Shown here one piece after another: positions 46,982 through 55,514 of a DNA stretch of 64,000 nucleotides. The stretch is from Solimicrobium sp043758755 (GTDB taxonomy: Bacteria > Pseudomonadota > Gammaproteobacteria > Burkholderiales > Burkholderiaceae_D), in contig JAYVMW010000003.1 in the NCBI GenBank assembly GCA_043758755.1, positions 36,095-100,094 on the forward strand. The letters are read 5' to 3'. The notes below the pieces were generated by a model. The model had not been told where the DNA came from and ran no database searches. It was given only the letters and a program-made list of their open reading frames with translations. Positions within the stretch are counted from its first letter, which is position 1, and every line of letters begins with the position of its first letter. Both the position numbers and the translations under genes were made by a program.

Positions 46982-47902
46982 ATGTTGATCAAATCTCGCG
47001 TTGTGCTCGGCAGCGCTCTGGCATTACTGGCACTGACTGCATGTACACCAAAAGAAGCCGATAAAGCCGCCCCTGGCGCTGCTTCTGCCACCAAAGATGT
47101 CGTCGCTGCGACCGTCAATGGCACACCAATCAGCAAAAATGAAGTTGATCTGGTTTTGAAACAGCAACGCGGCATGCCCGACACACCTGAAACCCGCAAA
47201 ATGATCATCGACAATATCGCGATTCAATTGCTGGTAGCACAGGAAGCGGTAAAAAAAGGTCTGGATAAAACACCGGAAACCATGAACGAAATCGAGATGG
47301 CCAAACAATCGGTACTGGCTCAGGCTTACGTTCAGGATTACATCAAAACCAACGTCATCCCTGACGATCAAATCAATGCCGAATACGAAAAACTGAAAGC
47401 CCAGGCTTCCGGCAATCAATTCAAGGCACGTCATATTCTGGTGAAAACCGAAGACGAAGCCAAAGCAATTATCGTCAAACTGAAAAAAGATCCAAAATCA
47501 TTTGATGCACTGGCCAAGGCACAATCCCTGGACCCAGGTTCCAAAGCCAAAGGCGGCGATCTGGGCTGGTTTGATGCACACAGCATGGTGCCTGAGTTCA
47601 GCGCGGCAGTGGCCAAACTGGAAAAAGGCAAGTTCACTGAAGAGCCAGTCAAATCCCAGTTCGGTTATCACGTGATCATGCTGGATGACACCCGTCCAAG
47701 CACCAACACCGTCCCACCGCTGGAACAGGTCAAGGCTGGCCTGTCGCAACAACTGCAACAGCAGAATCTGAAAAAAATGCTGGATGAGATGAAAGCGAAA
47801 GCCAAGATTGATATCGTGGCTGATGCGTCTGCTTCGGCACCTGCGGCGACTATGGCTCCGGCTGCGCCGGCAGCACCTGCGGCTGAACCTGAAAAGAAAT
47901 AA
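46982..47902 (+). CDS. Peptidylprolyl isomerase lipoprotein, PpiC/parvulin type
   Basis: The 306-residue protein has a lipoprotein signal (LGSALALLALTACTPKE) and starts at ATG 46982 with AAGGAAC upstream. An N-terminal SurA-like helical domain (KNEVDLVLKQQRG, MIIDNIAIQLLVAQEAVKKGL) precedes a parvulin domain (FKARHILVKTEDEAKAIIVKLKK, SLDPGSKAKGGDLGWFDAHSMVPEFSAAVAKLEKGKFTEEPVKSQFGYHVIML). The end is Ala/Pro-rich. It probably assists folding of outer-membrane or secreted proteins in the periplasm. It stands alone with its own terminator. Confidence 0.92.
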   Translation: MLIKSRVVLGSALALLALTACTPKEADKAAPGAASATKDVVAATVNGTPISKNEVDLVLKQQRGMPDTPETRKMIIDNIAIQLLVAQEAVKKGLDKTPETMNEIEMAKQSVLAQAYVQDYIKTNVIPDDQINAEYEKLKAQASGNQFKARHILVKTEDEAKAIIVKLKKDPKSFDALAKAQSLDPGSKAKGGDLGWFDAHSMVPEFSAAVAKLEKGKFTEEPVKSQFGYHVIMLDDTRPSTNTVPPLEQVKAGLSQQLQQQNLKKMLDEMKAKAKIDIVADASASAPAATMAPAAPAAPAAEPEKK

Positions 47903-47930
47903 GCTGATTTAATTACTGGCTGGTCTTTTT

Positions 47931-47966
47931 AAAACCCCCGTCACTTTCAGGTGGCGGGGGTTTTTT
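47931..47966 (+). terminator. Rho-independent terminator after ppiC
   Basis: AAAACCCCCGTCAC (47931-47944) pairs with GTGGCGGGGGTTTT (47951-47964) through a 6-base loop, with one T-G wobble, and ends in TTTTTT. It lies 28 bases after the PpiC stop. Confidence 0.88.
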
Positions 47967-48310
47967 CTTGGAGTTATACCTGCACTACCTGTAATTCATC
48001 GTCTGGTGGGGCATCACCGATTGGAGGAGCACATTTGCCACCATGCAATAGACACGTAATAAAACTCACTGTTGCAGGTCGGTTGGGTTTCTCCCTGCAT
48101 GCGTGTACTAAGCCGGTAGATATAAAGCACAGCTCGTAGGGTGCAATGACATTGCACCGTTGTCAGCGTAGTCCGAGATGTCAGAATGCTGTTGCAAGGA
48201 GAGTGCGCTGACAGGTGCTCACCGTTTGCAGACAAGGAGCAGCGCACCTAGAATTCCCAGGTCCACCCCAGTACATGAGCATATTTGATGGCTGTGCGTG
48301 AATCAACCAT
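47967..48310. other. Intergenic region with a 19-bp palindrome
   Basis: This stretch lies between the convergent ppiC and helicase genes. It includes a near-perfect palindrome, GGTGCAATG-a-CATTGCACC (48140-48158). It reads more GC-balanced than other spacers here, and short frames on both strands have no recognisable product. It may be debris of a lost gene or mobile element. Confidence 0.35.
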
Positions 48311-48352
48311 AAAAAAATCGCCGACATTTTTAACATGTCGGCGATTTTTCTA
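48311..48352. terminator. Bidirectional terminator after the DEAD-box helicase gene
   Basis: A perfect 15-bp stem, AAAAATCGCCGACAT (48313-48327) with ATGTCGGCGATTTTT (48335-48349), has a 7-base loop. It lies 12-50 bases after the helicase stop (48364) and has A/T runs on both sides. Confidence 0.88.
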
Positions 48353-48363
48353 TTTACCCAAAA

Positions 48364-50571
48364 TTACTTGCGCGGAGGACCTTTCTTCTTGGCCGCAGGC
48401 GCAGCAGCCTTTTCAGAATTAATCAACCCACCACCCACATGACTGATATTCAATTTCTGTCCTGCCACCTTCACCGCTTTCAAATTATCCAGAATATGTT
48501 GCGGCATTCCTTCCGGTAAATCCAGCACGCTGTGGGTATCAAAAATATCGATGCGGCCGATGTGTTTCGGATCCAGGCTGGCCTGCTCAGCGATGGTGTT
48601 CACCAGCAGGCTGGGCGTTACCTCGTGCGCACGTCCGACTTCGATGCGATAACTCTGCACGGAAAATTTGCTCTTGGTGTTGCCCTTGTCTTTTTTGGAT
48701 TTCGCCTTGGCTTCGACTGCGGGTGCCACAACCACAGCGGGTTTTTCCAGCGGCTTCACAACCGGTGCCGGCGCTTCTCGCTTCTTGTCACTGCGCGCCA
48801 CACTGCGTTCACGCACCGGTGCTGATGGCGCAGGTGCCGACACTTCTGCAGGCTGGCCATCCACTGTGATTTTCAGTTGCTGACCTGCTACCCAGACCGC
48901 TTTCAAATGTTGCATGACGTCTTTGGGCAAATCGCTGGGCAGATCGAGTATGCTGAAGCCATCGTAAATTTCAATGCGGCCGATTTTTTTAGAATCGATA
49001 TTGGCTTCATTGGCGATTGCACCGACGATGTTGCCCGGCTTGACGCCATGATCATGCCCGACTTCGATCCGGTAGCTTTGCATGCCGGGTTCAGATTCAC
49101 GCACACGACGTTCGCGCTCTGGTCGGGCCGGCCGATCCGAGCGTTCCCGTTTCGGGCGCTCTGAACGTTCGAAACGGTCACTGCGTTCACCACGATCCCG
49201 GGCCGGACGATCGTCGGAGCGCATGGTTTCCATTTTTGGTTCACGCTTGTTTTTATCTAGCAGCAGCGGCACATCGCCGCGTGCAATTTTGGCCAGCGCG
49301 GCTGCAATTTCAATCGCAGGCACATTGTGTTCACGTTCGTAATCTTCGATGATGGCCTGGAATTCATCCAGTTCACCTTCTGCAATCGTGGTGCTGATCT
49401 GGTCTTTAAAGCGCGCAATGCGCACATCGTTGACCGCCTGAATACTCGGCAATTCCAGTGGTGACACCGGTTGACGGGTAGAACGTTCGATGATTTTCAG
49501 CAGACCTTTTTCACGCGGGGTGATAAACAGAATCGCTTCACCACTGCGTCCGGCACGGCCGGTACGGCCGATGCGGTGGGTATAGCTTTCCGGATCATGC
49601 GGCACGTCGTAATTGATGACGTGGCTGATACGCTCGACGTCAAGTCCGCGTGCGGCCACATCGGTGGCAACCAGAATGTCGATCTTGCCATCCTTGAGCT
49701 GCTGAATGGTGCGTTCACGCTGGGCCTGCTGAATATCGCCATTGATGGCGGCGGCGGAAAAACCGCGCGCCTGCAATCGGCCGGCCAATTCTTCCGTACC
49801 GAGTTTGGTGCGCGCGAAAATAATCATGCCGTCAAAATTTTCCGCTTCCAGAATACGGGTCAGCGCATCCAGTTTGTGCATGCCGCTCACCAGCCAGTAA
49901 CGTTGACGGATATTGTCGGCCGTGCCGGTTTTGGCGGCGACCGTAATTTCTTCCGGTGACTTCATATAAGTCTGCGCGATGCGTTTTATGGCCGACGGCA
50001 TGGTGGCGGAAAACAGCGTGGTCTGCCGCGACTCCGGGGTTTCCTGCAAAATCCGCTCTACGTCATCAATAAAGCCCATGCGCAGCATTTCATCAGCTTC
50101 ATCCAGCACCAGGGTTTTCAGTTTGGATAAATCCAGCGAGCCTTTGTCCAGATGGTCAATAACGCGACCCGGGGTACCCACCACCACATGCACGCCACGG
50201 CGCAGGGCCGACAGTTGCGGGCCATAGCTTTGTCCGCCATAAATCGGTAGTACATGAAAGCCGGGAATATGTGCCGCATAGGTCTGAAAGGCTTCGGCCA
50301 CCTGAATGGCCAGTTCACGGGTTGGTGCCAGCACCAGCGCCTGCGGTACGGTCTGTGTGATATCAATGCGCGACAGGATCGGCAAGGCAAAGGCGGCGGT
50401 CTTGCCGGTTCCGGTTTGGGCCTGACCGAGTACATCGCGGTTGGACAGCAGCAGCGGAATGGTGGCGGCCTGGATCGGGGAAGGTGTTTCGTAGCCGATG
50501 TCGTGCAGCACGCGCAGCAGGGCGTCACTGAGGTTCAAATCGGAAAAACTGGGCAATATTGGTTCAGACAT
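48364..50571 (-). CDS. deaD: DEAD-box RNA helicase (DeaD/CsdA type) with two C-terminal RNA-binding domains
   Basis: The 735-residue form from ATG 50571 (MSEPILPSFSDLNLSD) has the helicase core: Q motif, AQTGTGKT (residues 51-58), PTRELA, VLDEADEML, SATMPS, DVAARGLDV and HRIGRTGRAGR. An Arg/Glu/Asp-rich linker follows. Uniquely, the C-terminus carries two DbpA/CsdA-type RNA-binding domains, at about residues 497-570 (MQSYRIEVGHDHGVKPGNI) and 638-712 (VQSYRIEVGRAHEVTPSLL), joined by an Ala/Pro/Lys-rich linker. E. coli CsdA has one such domain. CsdA acts in ribosome assembly and RNA decay in the cold. A start at 50625 is possible but less likely. Confidence 0.92.
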   Translation of the reverse strand: MSEPILPSFSDLNLSDALLRVLHDIGYETPSPIQAATIPLLLSNRDVLGQAQTGTGKTAAFALPILSRIDITQTVPQALVLAPTRELAIQVAEAFQTYAAHIPGFHVLPIYGGQSYGPQLSALRRGVHVVVGTPGRVIDHLDKGSLDLSKLKTLVLDEADEMLRMGFIDDVERILQETPESRQTTLFSATMPSAIKRIAQTYMKSPEEITVAAKTGTADNIRQRYWLVSGMHKLDALTRILEAENFDGMIIFARTKLGTEELAGRLQARGFSAAAINGDIQQAQRERTIQQLKDGKIDILVATDVAARGLDVERISHVINYDVPHDPESYTHRIGRTGRAGRSGEAILFITPREKGLLKIIERSTRQPVSPLELPSIQAVNDVRIARFKDQISTTIAEGELDEFQAIIEDYEREHNVPAIEIAAALAKIARGDVPLLLDKNKREPKMETMRSDDRPARDRGERSDRFERSERPKRERSDRPARPERERRVRESEPGMQSYRIEVGHDHGVKPGNIVGAIANEANIDSKKIGRIEIYDGFSILDLPSDLPKDVMQHLKAVWVAGQQLKITVDGQPAEVSAPAPSAPVRERSVARSDKKREAPAPVVKPLEKPAVVVAPAVEAKAKSKKDKGNTKSKFSVQSYRIEVGRAHEVTPSLLVNTIAEQASLDPKHIGRIDIFDTHSVLDLPEGMPQHILDNLKAVKVAGQKLNISHVGGGLINSEKAAAPAAKKKGPPRK

Positions 50572-50698
50572 GGCGATACTCGCAGGTTCGGTGAAATTCG
50601 ATTGCGTCGCGGTATGCGAACACACGGGGGGCGTAGTGTACTCTTTTGTTGCCTGTATTGAAATGGCAGCACCTGAAATAGGCGCAACCCATCATTGG

Positions 50699-52168
50699 TT
50701 ATAGCCTGTAATTCCGGCTTTTCAAGCGCATTTTGAGTCCGACCGGCACCATGGTAAATGACAACTTTTCCCGGGGCGCCTTGCCTTGTGGTGCGCTGAT
50801 ATTCTCGATATCAAAACGGGTCAGTAACATGGTCATGGCGATTTTCATTTCCAGCAGTGCCAGGTAGCGTCCCGGGCAGATGCGCGGACCAGCACCGAAC
50901 GGCATGGAAATGCGTTTCACGGAATTGATCGATTGTCCTGCTGCACCGTTATCGAGCCAGCGTTCCGGCTTGAAGGTCGCTGCTTCCGGTATGTACTGAT
51001 CGTCAACGCTGTCGCGCCGCATCAGCGTAAATATCAGCGTATGGACCGGCACTTCGACATCGCCGATTACAGTGTCCTTCAGGGCCTGCAGGGCAATAAA
51101 CGGCGCCACCGGTTTTAAACGCATGGATTCGTTGATGCAGGCATCCAGATAATCCAGCCCAGCCAACTGTTCCATGTCGTATTGACTATGCAGGGCGGAT
51201 TTGCCGCGCACTTCCATCTGCAATTTCTGCATGATTTGCGGATGATCCCACAACAACGATAGCAGCCACGCCAGCGAGTTGGCCGTGGTATCTTCGCCAG
51301 CCAGCAACATGGTGAGCACATTGCCAGCCACGTCGTTGTCATTCAGTCCGCTGTCGCCCTGATCTGCAGCGTTGATCATCGCTTCGAGCAAATTGCTTGG
51401 GTGCTCGCGCAATTCCGGCCGGTCCTGCATCCGCTTGCGGGCCCGTACCACAAAGCCATCGATTGCCGCATTAATCTCCACGATGCTGCGGTCCAGTGCC
51501 CGGTCAGCCGGAAGCCGGATGTAACGCCATAACTGCAGCGGTGAAATCAGCCTTTTGAACAGCATGGGGAATAGTTTATCCAAATGATCCTGAATGATAT
51601 CGTCGGCCGATTCCAGTGTATTTACTTCCTGGCCGAATGCCAGACCGGTGATGGTATCGACCGTAAAGCGCATCAGTTCGGCGGTCAGATCGATGTCGGT
51701 ACCGGCCGATTTTTTCCAGCGTGATTCCAGACGGTCTGCCACCTTGCACAGGCTGGGGAAATACGCTTTGACGTGAGAAGGGTCAAACGCGGCCATGACC
51801 ATGCGGCGCTGTTTTCGCCATACCTCACCTTCGGCACCGAACAGACCCATTTTTAAGTGCATGCTGGTCCAGACATCGGTCAGGCGTTTGGTGCGGTCAA
51901 AGCCGTCAGGACGTTCACGCAAGGCCAGGGCCACCGCCTGATGATCGGATACGATCAGGTAACTTCTGCTGCCAACCTTGATTCGGTAATAATGACCAAG
52001 TTCGCGGCTCCAATGTTCCATCTGCTGATGAAAAATGTCCGGTTTGATTTGAAATGTGTGACCAATCAGCGGCCAGGCTCGCGGGCTGGGAAGTTCAGAC
52101 AATTTACGCAGTGTCCCCGGGGTGGCTGCGGATTGTTCTGACGCTACTGTCGCTTCGTCTACGCGCAT
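50699..52168 (-). CDS. Cytochrome P450
   Basis: The 489-residue protein has the P450 landmarks: the I-helix oxygen-binding motif LLAGEDTTANSLAWLL, the ExxR pair in CINESMRLKP, FKPERWLDN, and the heme-cysteine loop FGAGPRICPGRYLALLEMKIAMTML. The form with an N-terminal PLIGHTFQIKPD and no membrane anchor resembles CYP102/CYP4-like bacterial fatty-acid or terpene hydroxylases. No ferredoxin or reductase gene is adjacent, so the partner must be elsewhere. The substrate is unknown. It lies between the helicase and the desulfhydrase-like gene, all on the minus strand. Confidence 0.93.
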   Translation of the reverse strand: MRVDEATVASEQSAATPGTLRKLSELPSPRAWPLIGHTFQIKPDIFHQQMEHWSRELGHYYRIKVGSRSYLIVSDHQAVALALRERPDGFDRTKRLTDVWTSMHLKMGLFGAEGEVWRKQRRMVMAAFDPSHVKAYFPSLCKVADRLESRWKKSAGTDIDLTAELMRFTVDTITGLAFGQEVNTLESADDIIQDHLDKLFPMLFKRLISPLQLWRYIRLPADRALDRSIVEINAAIDGFVVRARKRMQDRPELREHPSNLLEAMINAADQGDSGLNDNDVAGNVLTMLLAGEDTTANSLAWLLSLLWDHPQIMQKLQMEVRGKSALHSQYDMEQLAGLDYLDACINESMRLKPVAPFIALQALKDTVIGDVEVPVHTLIFTLMRRDSVDDQYIPEAATFKPERWLDNGAAGQSINSVKRISMPFGAGPRICPGRYLALLEMKIAMTMLLTRFDIENISAPQGKAPREKLSFTMVPVGLKMRLKSRNYRL

Positions 52169-52228
52169 ATGTGCTCCGGTATTTTTGGGTTTAATTCACA
52201 CCGCGACCCTGATCATCCGCTACTTATA

Positions 52229-53146
52229 TCATATCGGTAAGCCGCGCGCACCCTGCAATCCGCCGGTGTGCAGCACCATCACACTTTGATCCGGATGAAT
52301 GGCGCCGGACTGAATCAGACTCTTCAATGCGAAAAAAACTTTGCCAGTATAAACGGGTTCAACCGGCATCCGCCATTGCGCCATGAATTCATTGCAGAAC
52401 TGCCGCAGTTCGGGACTGACTTTGGCATAGCCGCCATGATGAAAATCAGTGTGCAAAACGTAGTTCTGATAATCCGGATAACCGGCCTGTTCGAGCAGAC
52501 GGCTTACTTCACCTCTGAGGTAACCTGCATCCTGCAACACCGCTATGCCGATAACCAGGCTGCGTCCCTTCAACCCGGCCAACAGACCTGCCAGAGTGGC
52601 AGCCGTGCCGCAGGCCACCAGCACGACATCAGGTATAAACGGCAATTCATCAATCAGCTCAGCCACACCCGGTAATGCCGCCGGGTCACTGCCACCTTCT
52701 GGCAGCCAGTACTGCTCTAAGCCAGGTGCGATCAGCGTGTGCCAGTGCATGGGATCGGCACGCAGACTGCGGTAGTTGACGCGGTCTACAAACTGAATCT
52801 GCATGCCTCGTTCCCGACAGTCGTCCAGCATGGCACTGTGCATACCTTCGTGAGCCCGGATCAGGGCAAGACTTTGCCAGCCCAATGCCTGGGCGGCGTA
52901 AGCGGTGGCATGAACGTGGTTGGACCAGAGCCCTCCCATAGTGACCAAATGCGGAATGTGGCCGGCCTGCCGGCTGGTTTGCGTTATGTTCAATATGGGA
53001 TATTTGAGCTTGCGGTATTTATTTCCTGACACGACAGGATGCACCAGGTCGTCGCGTTTCACCCATACCGGCCTGCCAAACAGGGTTGAATGTTCCAGCA
53101 GCTGACATGGCGTAGGCAACGTCAGGGTCGAGTCAAAACTGCTCAT
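52229..53146 (-). CDS. PLP-dependent D-cysteine desulfhydrase/ACC deaminase-like protein
   Basis: The PLP enzyme of about 305 residues has the lysine motif HPVVSGNKYRKLKYPI, the GLWSNHVHATAYAAQALGW phosphate-binding region, and the C-terminal LHTGGLQGARGLPI. These place it in the D-cysteine desulfhydrase/1-aminocyclopropane-1-carboxylate deaminase family. The substrate cannot be settled by reading. The start is ATG at 53146 (MSSFDS); an ATG at 53155 would add three residues. Either start lies inside the end of the upstream nuclease gene (stop at 53133), so the two are translationally linked. Confidence 0.85.
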   Translation of the reverse strand: MSSFDSTLTLPTPCQLLEHSTLFGRPVWVKRDDLVHPVVSGNKYRKLKYPILNITQTSRQAGHIPHLVTMGGLWSNHVHATAYAAQALGWQSLALIRAHEGMHSAMLDDCRERGMQIQFVDRVNYRSLRADPMHWHTLIAPGLEQYWLPEGGSDPAALPGVAELIDELPFIPDVVLVACGTAATLAGLLAGLKGRSLVIGIAVLQDAGYLRGEVSRLLEQAGYPDYQNYVLHTDFHHGGYAKVSPELRQFCNEFMAQWRMPVEPVYTGKVFFALKSLIQSGAIHPDQSVMVLHTGGLQGARGLPI

Positions 53147-53927
53147 GCTGGCCATCCTGCGGTACGGACAGCATCTTCCAGGTAACGCCCAGTGGTACGT
53201 CGGATTTCAAGGCTACCAGTTGGCACGACATGGCCAGAATCGCAGCATCTTTGCGCAGATTTTCACCCAACGTGTTTTTAAGTATGCCGGCACCGCTCAT
53301 GATGGCGTCGATTGAGCCATACGCCTGCAATAATTTTGCTGCGGTTTTCATGCCCACCTTGCTCACGCCCGGTATGCCGTCAGTGGCGTCGCCCATCAGG
53401 GCCAGCAACTGTTCGAGCTGCTCGGGCGGCACACCGAATTTGTTTTTAACCCAGAACGCGTCATGCCATTCATTCTTGAAATGATCCCAGATGTCTGCGC
53501 CGTGCTGGATCAGCACATGCAGATCTTTGTCAGTTGATACGACGATCGCTTCGCCTCGCCCTTCGCCGAGCCAGCGCAGCACCGCTGTGGCAATGACGTC
53601 ATCGGCTTCTACTTCGGGCAGGCACAGGACTTTGATGTGGAATTTTTCCAGCTCGGCGTACAGCGACGTCAGGCTGAATCTGAGCGCGTCGGGCATGGGT
53701 GCGCGATGTTCACGGTAGCGGCTGTATAGCTGATGACGCCAGGTTGGTCCGCCAAAATCAAATGCGGCAACAACATGACTGGGTGCATGTTCATGCATGA
53801 GTTTGTGAAATGCAGACAGGGAAAAGCGCAACGCAGTTTCTGCCTTTTCGGGCGAATCCGGTTCGGGACTGGCTTCATAAATACGACGCACGATATTGAG
53901 TCCGTCGATGGCGAGCAGTTTAGCCAT
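53133..53927 (-). CDS. xni: 5'-3' exonuclease/flap endonuclease (Xni/ExoIX-like)
   Basis: The 264-residue protein has the FEN-type core: LLAIDGLNIVRRIYEA, VVAAFDFGGPTWRHQLYSRYREHR, EVEADDVIATAVLRW, STDKDLHVLI and the helix-hairpin-helix with GDATDGIPGVSKVGMKTAAKLLQAYG. The acidic metal ligands are present. It has the size of Xni/YgdG or a free-standing DNA polymerase I 5'-nuclease domain, and would process flaps in DNA repair or lagging-strand maturation. It overlaps the downstream PLP-enzyme gene. Confidence 0.92.
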   Translation of the reverse strand: MAKLLAIDGLNIVRRIYEASPEPDSPEKAETALRFSLSAFHKLMHEHAPSHVVAAFDFGGPTWRHQLYSRYREHRAPMPDALRFSLTSLYAELEKFHIKVLCLPEVEADDVIATAVLRWLGEGRGEAIVVSTDKDLHVLIQHGADIWDHFKNEWHDAFWVKNKFGVPPEQLEQLLALMGDATDGIPGVSKVGMKTAAKLLQAYGSIDAIMSGAGILKNTLGENLRKDAAILAMSCQLVALKSDVPLGVTWKMLSVPQDGQHEQF

Positions 53928-53974
53928 GCTGAAAGGTGAAGTGATGGTAGAGCTGCATTATACGCAGCTCATTT

Positions 53975-55339
53975 TCAACCGGGAACCGTCAATGCTGATT
54001 TGTTGTGTTGCCGGATCAGTGGGATGGCACCTAACAATATCGTTCCAATTGCAATCGCGGTCGTGATCCAGTCGAAGGTCATGGCGGACAATACCGCAGC
54101 CCACCAGAAAGCCAGGGCAGAAATAATCGGCAGGATCAGCATGGTGACCGCGTTGAACACCGACTTCAGGCAGGATTTTCTGAAATACCATGCGCAGGCC
54201 ATGCCGGCCAGTCCGTAATAATAAGCCGCCTGTACGCCGATGATATTCACGGACGCTTTCATGACCGTCGAAATATTTTCTGAGGTCAGAGACGAGATCA
54301 GCAGGATCATGCCAATGGCGGCGATTAAAAACGTGGCCCAGTGTGGTGTCAACCATGTGGCATGAACGGTTGACCAGCGTTTGTGCAGGATGCCATCACG
54401 GGACTGTGCGAACATGGTGCGGGAAAATTGCAGCATGGAAGTTTCAAGATTGCCGATAGTTGACAACATCAATGCCAGCACGGCCAGATAGCTCCATGGC
54501 GCCGGAAACAGTTTGTTGGCTACGTCAAACACAATGTTGGTGCTCGAGCGGGTGATTTCGTCATCACTCAGTACGGTCAGGGTTACCGCAGCAAATGCGG
54601 TAAATGCCGCAATAATTGCGATCATCGCTGCGATTGCGCCCAGCCCGGGAGATTTATTGGTGTTGCTGGTTTCTTCTGCCAGATTCAGTGAGACGTCCCA
54701 TCCCCAAAAAAAGAATAGCGCGATGATCGCGCCATTGGCAAATGAAGTCGGGCTGAAGGCGAAGGGCGAAAATTCATGCCAGGTCAGCGTGTGCAACGCC
54801 TTGGGCCCAAATTCGATGATCGCGGCCATGGCAATGATGAACAGGATGATCAATTCAATCACCGTCATGATGGTCTGCACCCGCCCGGTCAGCTTGACTC
54901 CCTTGACCACCACCATGGTGATCACCAGCAGCCAGGCAATGGCACAGGCTGTGACTGCGATTTGTGATTCGGCCAGCTTCGGTGAAATCAATAACAGCGT
55001 TGCCGATCCGGCCGGCAGCGTGGCAGACACCATGAATATGGCCGATGAGACGATGACCGCCCAGCCGGCAAAAAATCCCAGCTTTTTACCGAAAATCTCA
55101 CTGACCCAGGCATATGAAGCGCCTGCGTGCGGGGAATGGGTATTCAAATGCATGTAGGCAAAAACGATGCCGAGTACCAAAAGGCCGCAATACACCAGAC
55201 TGGCCGGTGCCAGTATGCCGACCGCGCCGATCAGGGTGACCATGGTGGCTGAGATGCTGAATGTAGGCGCTGAACCGGCAATGCCGATGGCAATTGAATG
55301 CACCAACCCGAGCGAATTTTTTTTTAATTCCACTGACAT
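53975..55339 (-). CDS. APC-family amino acid/polyamine permease
   Basis: The 454-residue protein has about twelve membrane segments and the APC signatures: SLGLVHSIAIGIAGSAPTFSISATMV at the N-terminus, AYMHLNTHSPHAGASYAWVSEIFGKKLGFFAGW, and FFWGWDVSLNLAEETSNTNKSPG in the middle. It is a typical APC amino-acid transporter, but the substrate (amino acid, polyamine or ethanolamine) cannot be told. It stands alone between xni and dsbD, both on the same strand. Confidence 0.88.
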   Translation of the reverse strand: MSVELKKNSLGLVHSIAIGIAGSAPTFSISATMVTLIGAVGILAPASLVYCGLLVLGIVFAYMHLNTHSPHAGASYAWVSEIFGKKLGFFAGWAVIVSSAIFMVSATLPAGSATLLLISPKLAESQIAVTACAIAWLLVITMVVVKGVKLTGRVQTIMTVIELIILFIIAMAAIIEFGPKALHTLTWHEFSPFAFSPTSFANGAIIALFFFWGWDVSLNLAEETSNTNKSPGLGAIAAMIAIIAAFTAFAAVTLTVLSDDEITRSSTNIVFDVANKLFPAPWSYLAVLALMLSTIGNLETSMLQFSRTMFAQSRDGILHKRWSTVHATWLTPHWATFLIAAIGMILLISSLTSENISTVMKASVNIIGVQAAYYYGLAGMACAWYFRKSCLKSVFNAVTMLILPIISALAFWWAAVLSAMTFDWITTAIAIGTILLGAIPLIRQHNKSALTVPG

Positions 55340-55514
55340 CTTAAGTCCCTGAGCTGAATATATTTTTATGTGTAAACAAGGGACGTGCAGCTGACTTTTT
55401 ATGACTTACTGTCAAATCAACGTTGTGTTCTCCCCTTTCTCTGGATTAGATATCATTTCCAAGATGCAAGTCAAATATATTTAGTCAGCTAAACCTGCGT
55501 AAAACTGCAAGCAA

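Noticed and set aside
48014..48247. 77-codon frame on the minus strand in the intergenic region
   Set aside because: No ribosome site, no recognisable motif, and it covers the palindrome; treated as non-coding.
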